Below, piece by piece: positions 1 through 7,895 of a DNA stretch of 23,498 nt. How positions within the stretch are numbered: the stretch's first letter is position 1; the number at the start of each line of letters is the position of its first letter. The stretch is from a virus. Both the position numbers and the translations under genes were made by a program. The stretch spans positions 1 through 23,498 of the IMG/VR virus record IMGVR_UViG_3300032278_002546; one strand, given 5' to 3'. The notes below the pieces were generated by a model. It was not told where the DNA came from and ran no database searches. It worked only from the letters and a program-made list of their open reading frames with translations.

Positions 1-5
1 CTTAC

Positions 6-1064
6 TTGCGATTGCAGTACCCCAAGATCGCGGACGTCCTGGTGTGGCCCGAACTGGTTGAAGCGTTTCGTCAGCATGAGGACACGGCAAAGAGACTGAA
101 GTTAGGCTCCCGCCGAAACTGCCTATTCTCCATCGGCTCCATCGTGCTTTCGCTTGCGACCACACTGGTCGGCACCTCACCGATGTTTGCGCCCCTGGTC
201 TCTGGTCACCCGGCTGGCGCATACGTCGTAGCAGTTGCGTCCTTTCTTCTGCTTGTCTTGGCGCTTCTGTTCGGAAACGGCATTCTCTATGGCCGCAAGC
301 GTGACGACTGGCTGAAGCACCGCCTTATCGCCGAGCGCCTGCGGCATTTCTATTTTCAGACAATTCTTGCGAACCTTTCCTCAATCTGCTGCGGCAGTTC
401 ACTTGAGCGGAGGCGCTTCATCGAGGATCGCGGCAGAACGCTTGAGCGCGTCCTGCGGCGCTTGAGAAGCCCTGGCTATCGGCAAGCTGTTCTCGGCGAT
501 GAAGCCCTGCAAGAGGCTCGTCTTGTCGACTTTGGTGAAGTGAACGCCGAAGCTATAGACGCAGAATACTTCCAGGAACTGGAGCAGTACTGGATCGAAC
601 TCAGATTTAACTGGCAGGGCGAGTATGCCACCCAACAGTTGGCGCGCAAGGCGTCAGCCCTACCCTTTTCCGGCTCCCTTGCAGACCAAGAGCACTCAGT
701 AAGCAGAATCGAGTTTATTACCACTGCAGGAATTGTTGCCCTCCAAGCTCTAGCTGTGGCAGGCATCTTCATTTATGCTCCCGGTTCCCCTGTTATTGAA
801 GGTTCCATGCTTGGAGCAAGTATTCTTGCCATCCTTGTTGTTGGATTGCAGGCGTTCAAGGACGGCTTGGGGCTGACGAATGATCTATCGCGCAACCGCG
901 TCTATGCTTCCTATACGGCAAAACTGCTTCGCGACTTTGTATCGGCGCAAAGAATACCGGATCGTGCTGCTCAAGTCCGCATCATGCAAGAGATGGAGGA
1001 CCTAGCTTACTTCGAAACGCGCGAGTTCCTCTATACCCACAGCACTGCGCGCTTTTCTCTCTGA
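6..1064 (+). CDS. SLATT-like four-transmembrane protein, possible defence effector (5' end may lie outside window)
   Basis: The reading frame is open to the left edge; the first usable start is a TTG at base 6, so the true start may be upstream. The 352-residue product has two hydrophobic pairs, about residues 38-56 plus 72-92 and 235-257 plus 264-282. Each pair is linked to a charged helical segment. Right after the first pair comes an RDDWLKHRLIAERLRH segment, and this W..(H)R..AE.LR pattern after two membrane helices is typical of SLATT (SMODS/SLOG-associated two-TM effector) domains. Members of that family are thought to form membrane pores when a partner nucleotide synthase or sensor is triggered by phage; no partner is visible here. 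Several sampled stretches are about 50% GC, well below the neighbouring phage genes, which suggests separate acquisition. The gene is convergent with the lysis cassette. The membrane topology is clear, the family assignment moderate, and the defence role is inference. Confidence 0.6.
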   Translation: MRLQYPKIADVLVWPELVEAFRQHEDTAKRLKLGSRRNCLFSIGSIVLSLATTLVGTSPMFAPLVSGHPAGAYVVAVASFLLLVLALLFGNGILYGRKRDDWLKHRLIAERLRHFYFQTILANLSSICCGSSLERRRFIEDRGRTLERVLRRLRSPGYRQAVLGDEALQEARLVDFGEVNAEAIDAEYFQELEQYWIELRFNWQGEYATQQLARKASALPFSGSLADQEHSVSRIEFITTAGIVALQALAVAGIFIYAPGSPVIEGSMLGASILAILVVGLQAFKDGLGLTNDLSRNRVYASYTAKLLRDFVSAQRIPDRAAQVRIMQEMEDLAYFETREFLYTHSTARFSL

Positions 1065-1158
1065 ATTTTCTGCGCCCGACGACGTTCCACTCGTCGCCGC
1101 ACCTGCCATCATCCATTTGCAGCGAATCCTTCCTGCCGCTCCTTGACACCGTGAATCT

Positions 1159-1236
1159 GTGAAACGGGCCGGGCGTGACGCGGCGGTCGAGGCGTCTGGC
1201 GCTTCCCGCCTGGCACTTGCCCGGCCCGCCTTTCAC
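1159..1236 (-). terminator. Long inverted repeat at end of late operon, probable terminator
   Basis: The arms at 1159-1174 (GTGAAACGGGCCGGGC) and 1219-1236 are near-perfect reverse complements with a two-base bulge, enclosing about 44 bases that can themselves fold. The distal arm touches the stop codon of the last lysis gene. The plus-strand gene ends at 1064, so this sits between two convergent genes. There is no clear T-run on either side, so it is either a Rho-independent terminator of poor quality or a 3' stabilising hairpin. Confidence 0.45.
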
Positions 1237-1478
1237 CGGCAGGCGCGCGCCTGATCGCGCAGGACGGCGTAGTCGCCCAGCATCCCGACCACGACCGCAC
1301 TTTCCGGCAGGGCCATGATCTCGTGTGCCGCCCGCGCCTGATCGGAGGCGGTGTAGTCGACAACGGGCGGGCAGGGCGGCGTGAAGTCAGAACCGGCCAT
1401 CGCGCAGGCGGTCAGCCAGAGCATCGCGATTAGCGGGGCGGCGGCTGGCAGCGTCCAGCATCTGGCGTTGGATGTCAT
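1233..1478 (-). CDS. Rz1-like outer-membrane spanin lipoprotein
   Basis: This 81-residue protein has an N-terminal hydrophobic signal ending in the lipobox LTAC (Cys25), the site of lipidation after signal peptidase II cleavage. The mature part contains TPPCPPVVDY, LPE and GMLGDYAVLRDQARAC, an arrangement familiar from small Rz1-like lysis proteins of alphaproteobacterial phages. It would sit in the inner leaflet of the outer membrane and pair with the inner-membrane spanin to fuse the membranes at lysis. The start at 1478 is chosen because a GAGAGA sequence lies a few bases upstream; a second ATG seven codons earlier (1499) is also in frame. The first 92 bases overlap the 3' end of the Rz-like gene in another frame, the classic overlapped spanin architecture. 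Family similarity was recognised by eye only. Confidence 0.72.
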   Translation of the reverse strand: MTSNARCWTLPAAAPLIAMLWLTACAMAGSDFTPPCPPVVDYTASDQARAAHEIMALPESAVVVGMLGDYAVLRDQARACR

Positions 1479-1632
1479 GGTTTCTCTCTCTGGCTTCAAA
1501 GCGTTCGGCGGCGCGCCCGGCCTGTTCCCCGGCGCGGCGCAGGTTCAGCAGGAACAGCAGGATCGTCGCCGCTGCGAGGATCAGACCCAGCGCCTTGCGC
1601 GCCGGGCCGCGGGTGAGGCGCCAGCCGATCAT
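1387..1632 (-). CDS. Rz-like inner-membrane spanin
   Basis: This 81-residue protein has a basic N-terminus, one transmembrane helix at about residues 13-29 (LGLILAAATILLFLLN), and a charged helical tail rich in Arg, Glu and Gln that could form a coiled coil in the periplasm. This N-in/C-out layout, its place directly after the endolysin and its out-of-frame overlap with a lipoprotein gene identify it as the i-spanin. Its ATG overlaps the endolysin stop codon (ATGA), so translation is probably coupled. It is shorter than lambda Rz (153 aa), which is usual for phages of this group. Sequence alone would not identify it; the call rests on topology plus neighbours. Confidence 0.65.
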   Translation of the reverse strand: MIGWRLTRGPARKALGLILAAATILLFLLNLRRAGEQAGRAAERFEARERNHDIQRQMLDAASRRPANRDALADRLRDGRF

Positions 1633-2297
1633 CTTTGGCCCCGGTTCCAGTCATCGAGACGGGCATGGATCGTCACCGCGATTCCGGTCAAAGCGAGGGC
1701 CACGAAGATCCAGCGCAGGCCGTCGAGATAGGGCAGCAGCGGCAGGATTGCGTTCTGCGTCTCGGCCAGCGCCTGCTGCACCACCTCGACGCCGGCCGCG
1801 CCGATGGTGCCGATACCGGCCGCGCCGCTGCCTTTCAGGGTGCGGCTGTCGGCCAGATGCTCGCGGGCCGAAGGCTGGTCAGGCGCGAAGGGTGTCGCCC
1901 GCGCCGGGAAGGGCTCGCCCCAAGCGCGGGCAGGGCCGGTGTCGATATGGATGAAGTTTGACCGGGGATAGGTGCCGATGCCCTTGAACCCGGCCTTGCG
2001 GGCGGCGGCGATGAAACTGGCCGGATCGTGGTTCGCCATCGAGATGTCGAAGGCGGAGCCTTCAAGATGCTTCGAGGCATTCGCGCCGCCGACCTTCCTG
2101 TTGTGCTCGGGGCTGCGATAGGCCGAATTCACGATCAGCGGCTTGCCCAGCGTCACGCGCAGCTCCTGCAGCCGGTTCAGCGCATCCTCGTTGACCAGCA
2201 ATTTTCCGGTGCCACGACAGGCGATCTCGGCAGGCGAGAAGTTCGGCCAGTGCCAGGCGGTCGCCGGCAGGTTCCGCCAATGTTGATAAAACGTCAT
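1629..2297 (-). CDS. M15-family peptidase endolysin with C-terminal membrane segment
   Basis: This 222-residue protein is a D-Ala-D-Ala carboxypeptidase-like (peptidase M15_3) cell-wall hydrolase. Residues 1-125 hold the domain, with the zinc-ligand pattern His77 in SKHLEG, Asp84 in SAFDIS and His117 in FIHIDTG, plus the conserved NSAYRSPEHN segment. It should cleave the peptide part of peptidoglycan at the end of infection. There is no signal peptide. The C-terminal part differs from a plain soluble endolysin: a Gly/Ala-rich linker (about 155-185), then one hydrophobic helix (about 194-211) and a short basic tail. This could tether the enzyme to the inner membrane or act as a built-in holin-like element. 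The ribosome-binding site GGAGAG lies just before the ATG, immediately after a terminator hairpin. The stop overlaps the Rz-like start. Confidence 0.85.
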   Translation of the reverse strand: MTFYQHWRNLPATAWHWPNFSPAEIACRGTGKLLVNEDALNRLQELRVTLGKPLIVNSAYRSPEHNRKVGGANASKHLEGSAFDISMANHDPASFIAAARKAGFKGIGTYPRSNFIHIDTGPARAWGEPFPARATPFAPDQPSAREHLADSRTLKGSGAAGIGTIGAAGVEVVQQALAETQNAILPLLPYLDGLRWIFVALALTGIAVTIHARLDDWNRGQR

Positions 2298-2312
2298 GCG
2301 GTCTCTCCAAAT

Positions 2313-2337
2313 GAAAAACCCCGCGCGCTGGCGGGGT
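2313..2337 (-). terminator. Intrinsic terminator in front of the endolysin gene
   Basis: Read on the minus strand, ACCCCGC (2337-2331), a six-base loop and GCGGGGT (2324-2318) form a perfect 7-bp GC-rich stem followed by TTTTT (2318-2314). It sits between the small membrane-protein gene and the endolysin, about 16 bases before the endolysin ATG, leaving no room for a promoter downstream of it. Confidence 0.75.
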
Positions 2338-2363
2338 GGGTGGACGGTCGGATTGGGCGTCGG

Positions 2364-2618
2364 TCAGTCGCGGCCGGGCCCGCTGCGTTCCAGCAGACGT
2401 TTGATGTCGGCGCGCATCTCGCGCAGCATCTCGTTCTGTTCCTTGCGGGTCTCGGAAATCGCCTGGCGATCGGCGTCGAGCTGCTTTTCCAGCCGCTCGA
2501 CCTCCCGCAGCGCGGTTTTGCTCGCCCCCTCAAGACGGACCAGCCACACGCCCAGCCCGGTTGCCGCCATGATCGCGCCCCACCATTCGCGGATCGTGTC
2601 CGTGAAATTTTCTCCCAT
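2364..2618 (-). CDS. Small membrane/coiled-coil protein, candidate holin
   Basis: This 84-residue protein has one hydrophobic segment at about residues 12-28 (WWGAIMAATGLGVWLV) and then a long charged helix (about 30-80, EVERLEKQLDADRQAISETRKEQNE) with heptad-like spacing. It starts 4 bases after the stop of the DUF2793 gene and ends before a terminator and the endolysin. Small single-TM proteins at this place are often holins or accessory lysis proteins, and no other holin is visible in the window. The sequence does not match a holin family that I can name, so this is inference from size, topology and position. An alternative is a structural or tail-associated hypothetical protein. Confidence 0.6.
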   Translation of the reverse strand: MGENFTDTIREWWGAIMAATGLGVWLVRLEGASKTALREVERLEKQLDADRQAISETRKEQNEMLREMRADIKRLLERSGPGRD

Positions 2619-2622
2619 GGGT

Positions 2623-3366
2623 TCAGCCCGGCGCGACGCAGGTCAGGTAATGGATGGCAATGCGCACCGCGCCGCCAGCAAAGCTGCCGCCATTGGCGGT
2701 CAGCCGCACCGGCGTGTCGGCATAGAAGGCGGTGGGGCCGATGACGCCGATATTGCTGCTGCCCACGGCCACGCCGAGCGAGCCGCCGAACTTCGAGGGC
2801 TCGCCGTTGATGCCGCAATCGAAGGAGCTGGCGCCCAGCACCGCGGTCACGGTCCGCGCGGATACGCCCAGCACGATGGCGCGGTTGGGGATCACGATGG
2901 TCGAATCCCGGCTGGCCCCGGAAAGGCCGGAGAGGGTTTCCTCGAGCACCGCCATGCCGGTGCTGGCGCCATTTGCCTCCCGAGCCACGGCGACCGAGGC
3001 GGCCTGCGCGATGAAGCCCATGGCATCCACAACCGGGATCCACGCCGATCCGGTCCAGACGATGGCCTGCGCCTCGTCCTCGATCCAGGCCATCCAGCCG
3101 GGGCTGGGCGGGATCCGCATCCAGGCGCCGTCGATCCAGTAGGCGATGCTGCCTTCCCAGCCTGACCATGCACCTGTTGCGCCGCTGGCGGGGATGTAAC
3201 GGTCGCCCTCGGCCGGGCTGGCTGGCGGGTCCGTCAGGTCACGGTCGAGGGTCGCCAGCTGCACGATGCCGTCGAGCATGCGCAGCGCCTCGTTCATGGT
3301 CACATGCTTCTGGGCTTGCGCAGCCATGATGAAAGGCAGCGCCAGATGCGCTGTGGTGTCAGGCAT
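2623..3366 (-). CDS. DUF2793 protein, probable tail fibre/tip accessory
   Basis: This 247-residue protein begins MPDTTAHLALPFIMAAQAQKH and continues with NEALRMLDGIVQL, the hallmark N-terminus of DUF2793. Residues about 65-125 (EGDRYIP, WSGWEGSIAYWIDGAWM, WMAWIEDE) hold tryptophan-rich repeats typical of the family. The C-terminal half is Gly/Ser-rich and beta-predicted, ending in a probable beta-sandwich. DUF2793 proteins are found next to the GTA-like tail hub in Rhodobacterales phages and are regarded as fibre or host-recognition components. The start at 3366 is chosen because AGGAGA precedes it and it is 15 bases from the hub gene stop; the frame extends further upstream but only into hub coding sequence. 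Receptor binding is inference. Confidence 0.8.
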   Translation of the reverse strand: MPDTTAHLALPFIMAAQAQKHVTMNEALRMLDGIVQLATLDRDLTDPPASPAEGDRYIPASGATGAWSGWEGSIAYWIDGAWMRIPPSPGWMAWIEDEAQAIVWTGSAWIPVVDAMGFIAQAASVAVAREANGASTGMAVLEETLSGLSGASRDSTIVIPNRAIVLGVSARTVTAVLGASSFDCGINGEPSKFGGSLGVAVGSSNIGVIGPTAFYADTPVRLTANGGSFAGGAVRIAIHYLTCVAPG

Positions 3367-3380
3367 GGGGGGTCTCCTGT

Positions 3381-6300
3381 TTAGAACCAGAGGGTGGTGA
3401 CGGGGGCCGCCCCGGCACCGAACGCCTGCCCGATCTGGGCAATTCGGATGGTGAGGGAGGCACCGGGGGCGAGCGGCGCGCCCCAATCAGCGCTTTGCTG
3501 CGCCGCGGTGTAGACCACGCTGGCGGTCGCAGTCGTCAAGGATCTCTTGACGGTTGCGCCGTCGAGGATGTCGACCCGCCAGGACTCGCTCGCCTCCGAC
3601 ATGGGGATCTCGGCCGCGTTCCAACTGTCGGCCGCGAGCGATCGGTCGCGGCGCAGCCAGCTTATGGTCAGATCGCCGGGGCTGCGCGCCCGCCGCCACG
3701 GCTGCTCGACATGGACCGGCGCGAACGGGCGCAGGCCCGTGCCGCGTGGCGTGAATACCTCTGCCAGATAGCTGTCGTCACTGACCGGACGCGAGGCAGG
3801 CCCGATGCGCCAGTTCCACGGCATGCCCAGATCGGCCTCGATCACCGGCAGCGGGGCCAGCGCTGTGTCCAGCACCACCACCCGCGCCCCGGCCGGCACC
3901 ACCGCCGCCATGTCGGTCTCCGTGCCACGCTGGCCTCGCAGCAGGCGCGAGAGCCGATATCGGCCGGGGGCGATCAGTTCGGCGGTGCCGAATTGCAGGA
4001 TCTCCCAGCCGCCGCCCGGTTGCGCGACAGCGAGCGCGTTCTCGCCAGCGAACAGCCACAGATCGGTAACGCTTTCGAGGGTGCCTGACAGCAGGTCGAG
4101 ATAGACCGAGTTGCCGTAGTCGAAGCGAGAGGTTGGGCCGGAATGGAGATCGGTCACCAGTTCGCCCATGCGCGCACGGGTTCTGAAGGTGGTGAGCAGT
4201 TCGAAAGCGGAGGCCTCGGGGCTGCGGAACACCGCCATCTGGCCGGGCCAGGGGCGAGCATGGGTGGCGATCAGCGGGTGGTGTGGCGCGAGATCCTCGC
4301 GCAGTTGCGGCAGGTTCAGAAGTTCGACCAGCGGCGCACCGAACACGACCGGCCGGGCAAGCGCAGCCGGGCGAGGGCTTCCGGGAGGAAGATCATAGGC
4401 ATCCCGGTCCTGGCGGATGGTCTCGATGCTGCGGGCCTCGGCATCGGAAACCGTGAGGATGCGCATCTCGGCAAGCCGTCCGTCGTGATCCAGCGCGATG
4501 ACATCGCCGGGATCCAGCGCCAGCATCGAGGGCGGCAGGCTGAAGACTCCGGTCTCGCGGCCGATCCATGCCTCCATCAGCGCCCGGCGGCAGCGCCGGT
4601 CGGCTTCCTCGGGCGGCACCGCCATTGGAAAGCTGTCCGAGGATACCCTGCTGGCGCTCACGGCAATGCGCCGCGCCTCGACGGTGATGGCGTCATAATC
4701 CTCGTCGGTGCGCGCGACCTGCCATTTCAACGCCTGCGGCAGTTCGGTCTCCTGGCCGCGGGTTAGTTCCATCACGTCGCTTCGGCCCGCCGCCATGTCG
4801 TCCGGTGCGACGGTCGCGACCGGCGCGCGTCCGCGCATGACGAAGCGAATGCGCCCCTCGCTCTCGACGGCATCGAAGCCGAAATGCCGCGCCAGCATGG
4901 TGATCGAGGTGCGGGGCGATTCCAGCGCCGAGATCACATAGCCATCGACAGCGCCGGTCAGGCCCGAGACATCGATCCACGCCGAGGGCATGCCGGCGCT
5001 CAAGCAGAGGTGGCGCACCAGCGCTGCCAGCGACACGGCGCCCAGCCGGCCAGTCAGCCAGTGCCCCAGCCGCCAGTTGTTGCCATCCGCCCATATGTCC
5101 CCGAGTTGAGGGAAGAACGGATAAGGCCGGGCATCCCAGGTCCATGCCGCGCATTCCGCCACCTCGACCATGCGGCCGGCATATCCGGTCGAGACCGGGT
5201 TGTTTTCGGCGTCACCCCAGAACAGGTAGGTCGCTTCCAGATAGGCCCGCTGGACGGCATCGTCGCGCCAGCCGCGTGAGAACCAGGGCACGAAGGATTC
5301 CGAGGATTTCGGGTCATGAAACACGTTCGGCTGATTGGGGCCGCGATCCACGGCCGGGCAACCGAGTTCGGTAAACCGGATCGGCTTCGACTGCGGCAGC
5401 CATGCGGTCGGGGACGCTGCGGGGATCCCGCCCGGCCGGTTGCGATGCGGGTTCGACCACCAGCCGCGGATGTCCTTGTAGCGGAAGATCCACGGCTCGG
5501 GTGCCACCGCCGGCAAGGTCGCGAAACTCGGGACCGCGCCCGACCATATGCTGAGATTGCTGACCAGCGTTCCCGGCCAGGGGAGTGCTGTCGTGACGGT
5601 GCTGGACCCCGACACCGGGCCGTTGGCAAGGCCATATCCCCCGCCGTTGTTGGCGGCCCATGTGCCGGATACGGACCCGCCGAAGCTTGCCGTGGCCGCG
5701 ACATTCCCGTCGACAGCAAAGCCGATCTCGCCGCTTGCCATGTCGAACCATGCGACCAGATCGGCGGTCCTGCCAGCGAGCGAGGCGGCAGGGGTCGAGG
5801 CCGTCCTGGTCTGTCCGATGGCCGAGAAAATCTCGTGCAGGATCAGCTGACCGCCAGCCAGGCCGAAGAACATGCCGCTGCTCAGGTTGCCGATCTCGAA
5901 AACAATGCCGTCCGCGATCAGGGCCGGGAACTGAACCCGGCAGGATAGGGTGATGCTGGCACTCCGATATGGCACCGTGGTGGTGAAATTGGTGCCGGGA
6001 CTTTGGCTGATGCCGGGTGCTGCAACAGGCATCGCGGTGATGACCTTGCCGCCGGCGCCCGGTGTGATGCTGTCCTCGATCGGTGTGCGGTTCTGCGCGA
6101 TCCGGTCGCCCTCGCTGGCATAGTACCAGTCGAAGCCCTCGCCGCCGGCAATGTTCGATTGCAGATAGGCGCGGTCGTAGATCGACGGCCATGCCAGCGC
6201 ATCGAGATGCTTCCAGCCATCGCGCCAGTCGGAAAGCGGCATGTAATTGTCGATACCGATGAAATCGACATTGTCATCCGCCCAGAGCGGGTCGAGGTGG

Positions 6301-7892
6301 AAGAACACGTCACCCGAGCCATCGCCCGGGTGGTGCCCGTAATACTCCGACCAGTCGGCGGCATAGCTGATCTTCACGCCGGGGCCGAGGATCGAGCGGA
6401 CGGCAGCGGCCAGCGATTGCAACGCGGCAACCGCCGGATAGGTCGATGCCCCGGATCGGATCGTGGTCAGCCCGCGCATTTCGGAACCGATCAGGAAGGC
6501 ATCGACCCCACCCGCCGCCGCGCAGAGATGGGCGTAATGCAGGATCATGCGCCGGAAGCCCCAATCCGCCCCGCCGGTCCAGGTCACGCTGTCGCCGCTG
6601 ACTGCGAAATCCGAGGGCTGGGCATTGCCGAAGAAGGCATCGACCTGCACCGCGGCGGCGGCGGTCTTGTCCACGGTCCCGGCGAAACCGGCCGCAGGTG
6701 AGCAGGTGATCCGCCCGCGCCATGGCAGCACCGACTGGCCGATGGCCGCGGCATAGTCGGACCAGGGATCCGGCAGGGTGTTGCCGGCCGGGACATCCAT
6801 CATCAGGAACGGATAAAAGGTCACCTTGAGCCCGCGCGTTTTCATCTCGCGGATGGCCTGCAGCACCGAGAAATCCGCTGGCGTGCCACCATAGATCGGC
6901 CGCCCCTGATCGTCCTGGCTGACCACCAGCGCATCGCCGCGGCTCACGCCGTTGACGCTCCAGGCAGGCGTGGTGTTCTTCTGCGCCATTTCGACCTTCG
7001 GGCGGATCGTGCAGCTTCCGGCGCGCAGATCGTCGCCGAACCAGGACACCACCAGCGAGGCGCTTTCGACCTTTGGCACCATGGCTTCCAGCCGGTCCAG
7101 CGAAACCACCATGTCGGCGGTTCCGGCCATGGCGTTGACATTCTCGGCCGCGCTGTCGCCGTCCCCGGCCTTGCGCACGATCTGGGTTGCGTAGGACCAT
7201 TCTCCCGACGCCGGGATAACGGTGACCGCGGGCACCAGCCCCTCGGCGGTGTCGGCATCGTCCAGAGGCCGGAACACCTCGAAGGACAGTTGCGGCAGGC
7301 GGTTGCCGAAGCGCGCCAGCGGCAGTTCCTCGAACACCACATAGGCGGTGCCGCGATAGGCAGGCGTGTTCCCCACCCCCATCTTCGCCGTGATGAAGGG
7401 GTCGGGGGCCTGTGCCTCGCTGCCCGGATACCAGCGCCACGTCGCCTCACTGAGGTCCACGATCTCGCCATCAGCCCAGATGCGGCCAATGCCGGTGATC
7501 GGGCCTTCGCAGAGAGCGACAGCGAAACTGGCATAGTAGAGGTACTCGGTCGTGGTGACCTTCTGCCCGCCGCCCTTGCCGCCGCCCTGGCGGGTGGTGT
7601 TAGTTTCCTCGCGGAAGTCGGTCGCCCAGATGATATTGCCGCCGATGCGCATGCGGCCATAGAGGCGCGGGATCACCACGCCCTCGGTCGCCGAGGTTAT
7701 GCGCAGGCTGTCCATGCGCTGGCCCTCGATGCGCTGGCCGGGCAACAGCGACGAGACGATCCAGCTGTCGACCATCGAGCCGATGCCGGAGCCGATCATG
7801 CCGCCGATGGCAGCGCCGGAGAGGCCGAGGATCGTGCCGCCGAAGCCGCCGCCGATGGCGGTGCCGACCGCGCCGAGAAGGATGGTTGCCAT
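3381..7892 (-). CDS. GTA-type tail hub / host specificity protein (TIM-barrel 'megatron') with inserted jelly-roll domain
   Basis: This 1503-residue protein is the homologue of GTA gp15, the large baseplate protein that closes the tail tip. The N-terminus (1-45) is a Gly/Ala-rich hydrophobic segment. Residues about 50-300 are the conserved hub region (VIPRLYGRMRIGGNIIWAT, YASFAVALCEG). Residues about 330-890 contain the GTA TIM-barrel-like domain, with glycosidase-like acids at Glu471 (LIGSEMRGL) and Glu842 (FTELGCPAVD), followed by GPNQPNVFHDPKSSES and further tail-protein beta domains. Between RTPIEDSITP (about 602) and WIFRYKDIRGWW (about 801), where relatives have a short loop, lies an insert of about 190 residues with a lectin-like/LamG-like pattern. 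Whether the barrel cuts host glycans is unknown. The gene starts 3 bases after the NlpC/P60 stop. Confidence 0.92.
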   Translation of the reverse strand: MATILLGAVGTAIGGGFGGTILGLSGAAIGGMIGSGIGSMVDSWIVSSLLPGQRIEGQRMDSLRITSATEGVVIPRLYGRMRIGGNIIWATDFREETNTTRQGGGKGGGQKVTTTEYLYYASFAVALCEGPITGIGRIWADGEIVDLSEATWRWYPGSEAQAPDPFITAKMGVGNTPAYRGTAYVVFEELPLARFGNRLPQLSFEVFRPLDDADTAEGLVPAVTVIPASGEWSYATQIVRKAGDGDSAAENVNAMAGTADMVVSLDRLEAMVPKVESASLVVSWFGDDLRAGSCTIRPKVEMAQKNTTPAWSVNGVSRGDALVVSQDDQGRPIYGGTPADFSVLQAIREMKTRGLKVTFYPFLMMDVPAGNTLPDPWSDYAAAIGQSVLPWRGRITCSPAAGFAGTVDKTAAAAVQVDAFFGNAQPSDFAVSGDSVTWTGGADWGFRRMILHYAHLCAAAGGVDAFLIGSEMRGLTTIRSGASTYPAVAALQSLAAAVRSILGPGVKISYAADWSEYYGHHPGDGSGDVFFHLDPLWADDNVDFIGIDNYMPLSDWRDGWKHLDALAWPSIYDRAYLQSNIAGGEGFDWYYASEGDRIAQNRTPIEDSITPGAGGKVITAMPVAAPGISQSPGTNFTTTVPYRSASITLSCRVQFPALIADGIVFEIGNLSSGMFFGLAGGQLILHEIFSAIGQTRTASTPAASLAGRTADLVAWFDMASGEIGFAVDGNVAATASFGGSVSGTWAANNGGGYGLANGPVSGSSTVTTALPWPGTLVSNLSIWSGAVPSFATLPAVAPEPWIFRYKDIRGWWSNPHRNRPGGIPAASPTAWLPQSKPIRFTELGCPAVDRGPNQPNVFHDPKSSESFVPWFSRGWRDDAVQRAYLEATYLFWGDAENNPVSTGYAGRMVEVAECAAWTWDARPYPFFPQLGDIWADGNNWRLGHWLTGRLGAVSLAALVRHLCLSAGMPSAWIDVSGLTGAVDGYVISALESPRTSITMLARHFGFDAVESEGRIRFVMRGRAPVATVAPDDMAAGRSDVMELTRGQETELPQALKWQVARTDEDYDAITVEARRIAVSASRVSSDSFPMAVPPEEADRRCRRALMEAWIGRETGVFSLPPSMLALDPGDVIALDHDGRLAEMRILTVSDAEARSIETIRQDRDAYDLPPGSPRPAALARPVVFGAPLVELLNLPQLREDLAPHHPLIATHARPWPGQMAVFRSPEASAFELLTTFRTRARMGELVTDLHSGPTSRFDYGNSVYLDLLSGTLESVTDLWLFAGENALAVAQPGGGWEILQFGTAELIAPGRYRLSRLLRGQRGTETDMAAVVPAGARVVVLDTALAPLPVIEADLGMPWNWRIGPASRPVSDDSYLAEVFTPRGTGLRPFAPVHVEQPWRRARSPGDLTISWLRRDRSLAADSWNAAEIPMSEASESWRVDILDGATVKRSLTTATASVVYTAAQQSADWGAPLAPGASLTIRIAQIGQAFGAGAAPVTTLWF

Positions 7893-7895
7893 GAG

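Noticed and set aside
1065-1232. tRNA gene or attachment core in the gap after the first gene
   Set aside because: No cloverleaf or TTC-AAT T-loop pattern was found on either strand, and no direct repeat of this segment occurs elsewhere in the window.
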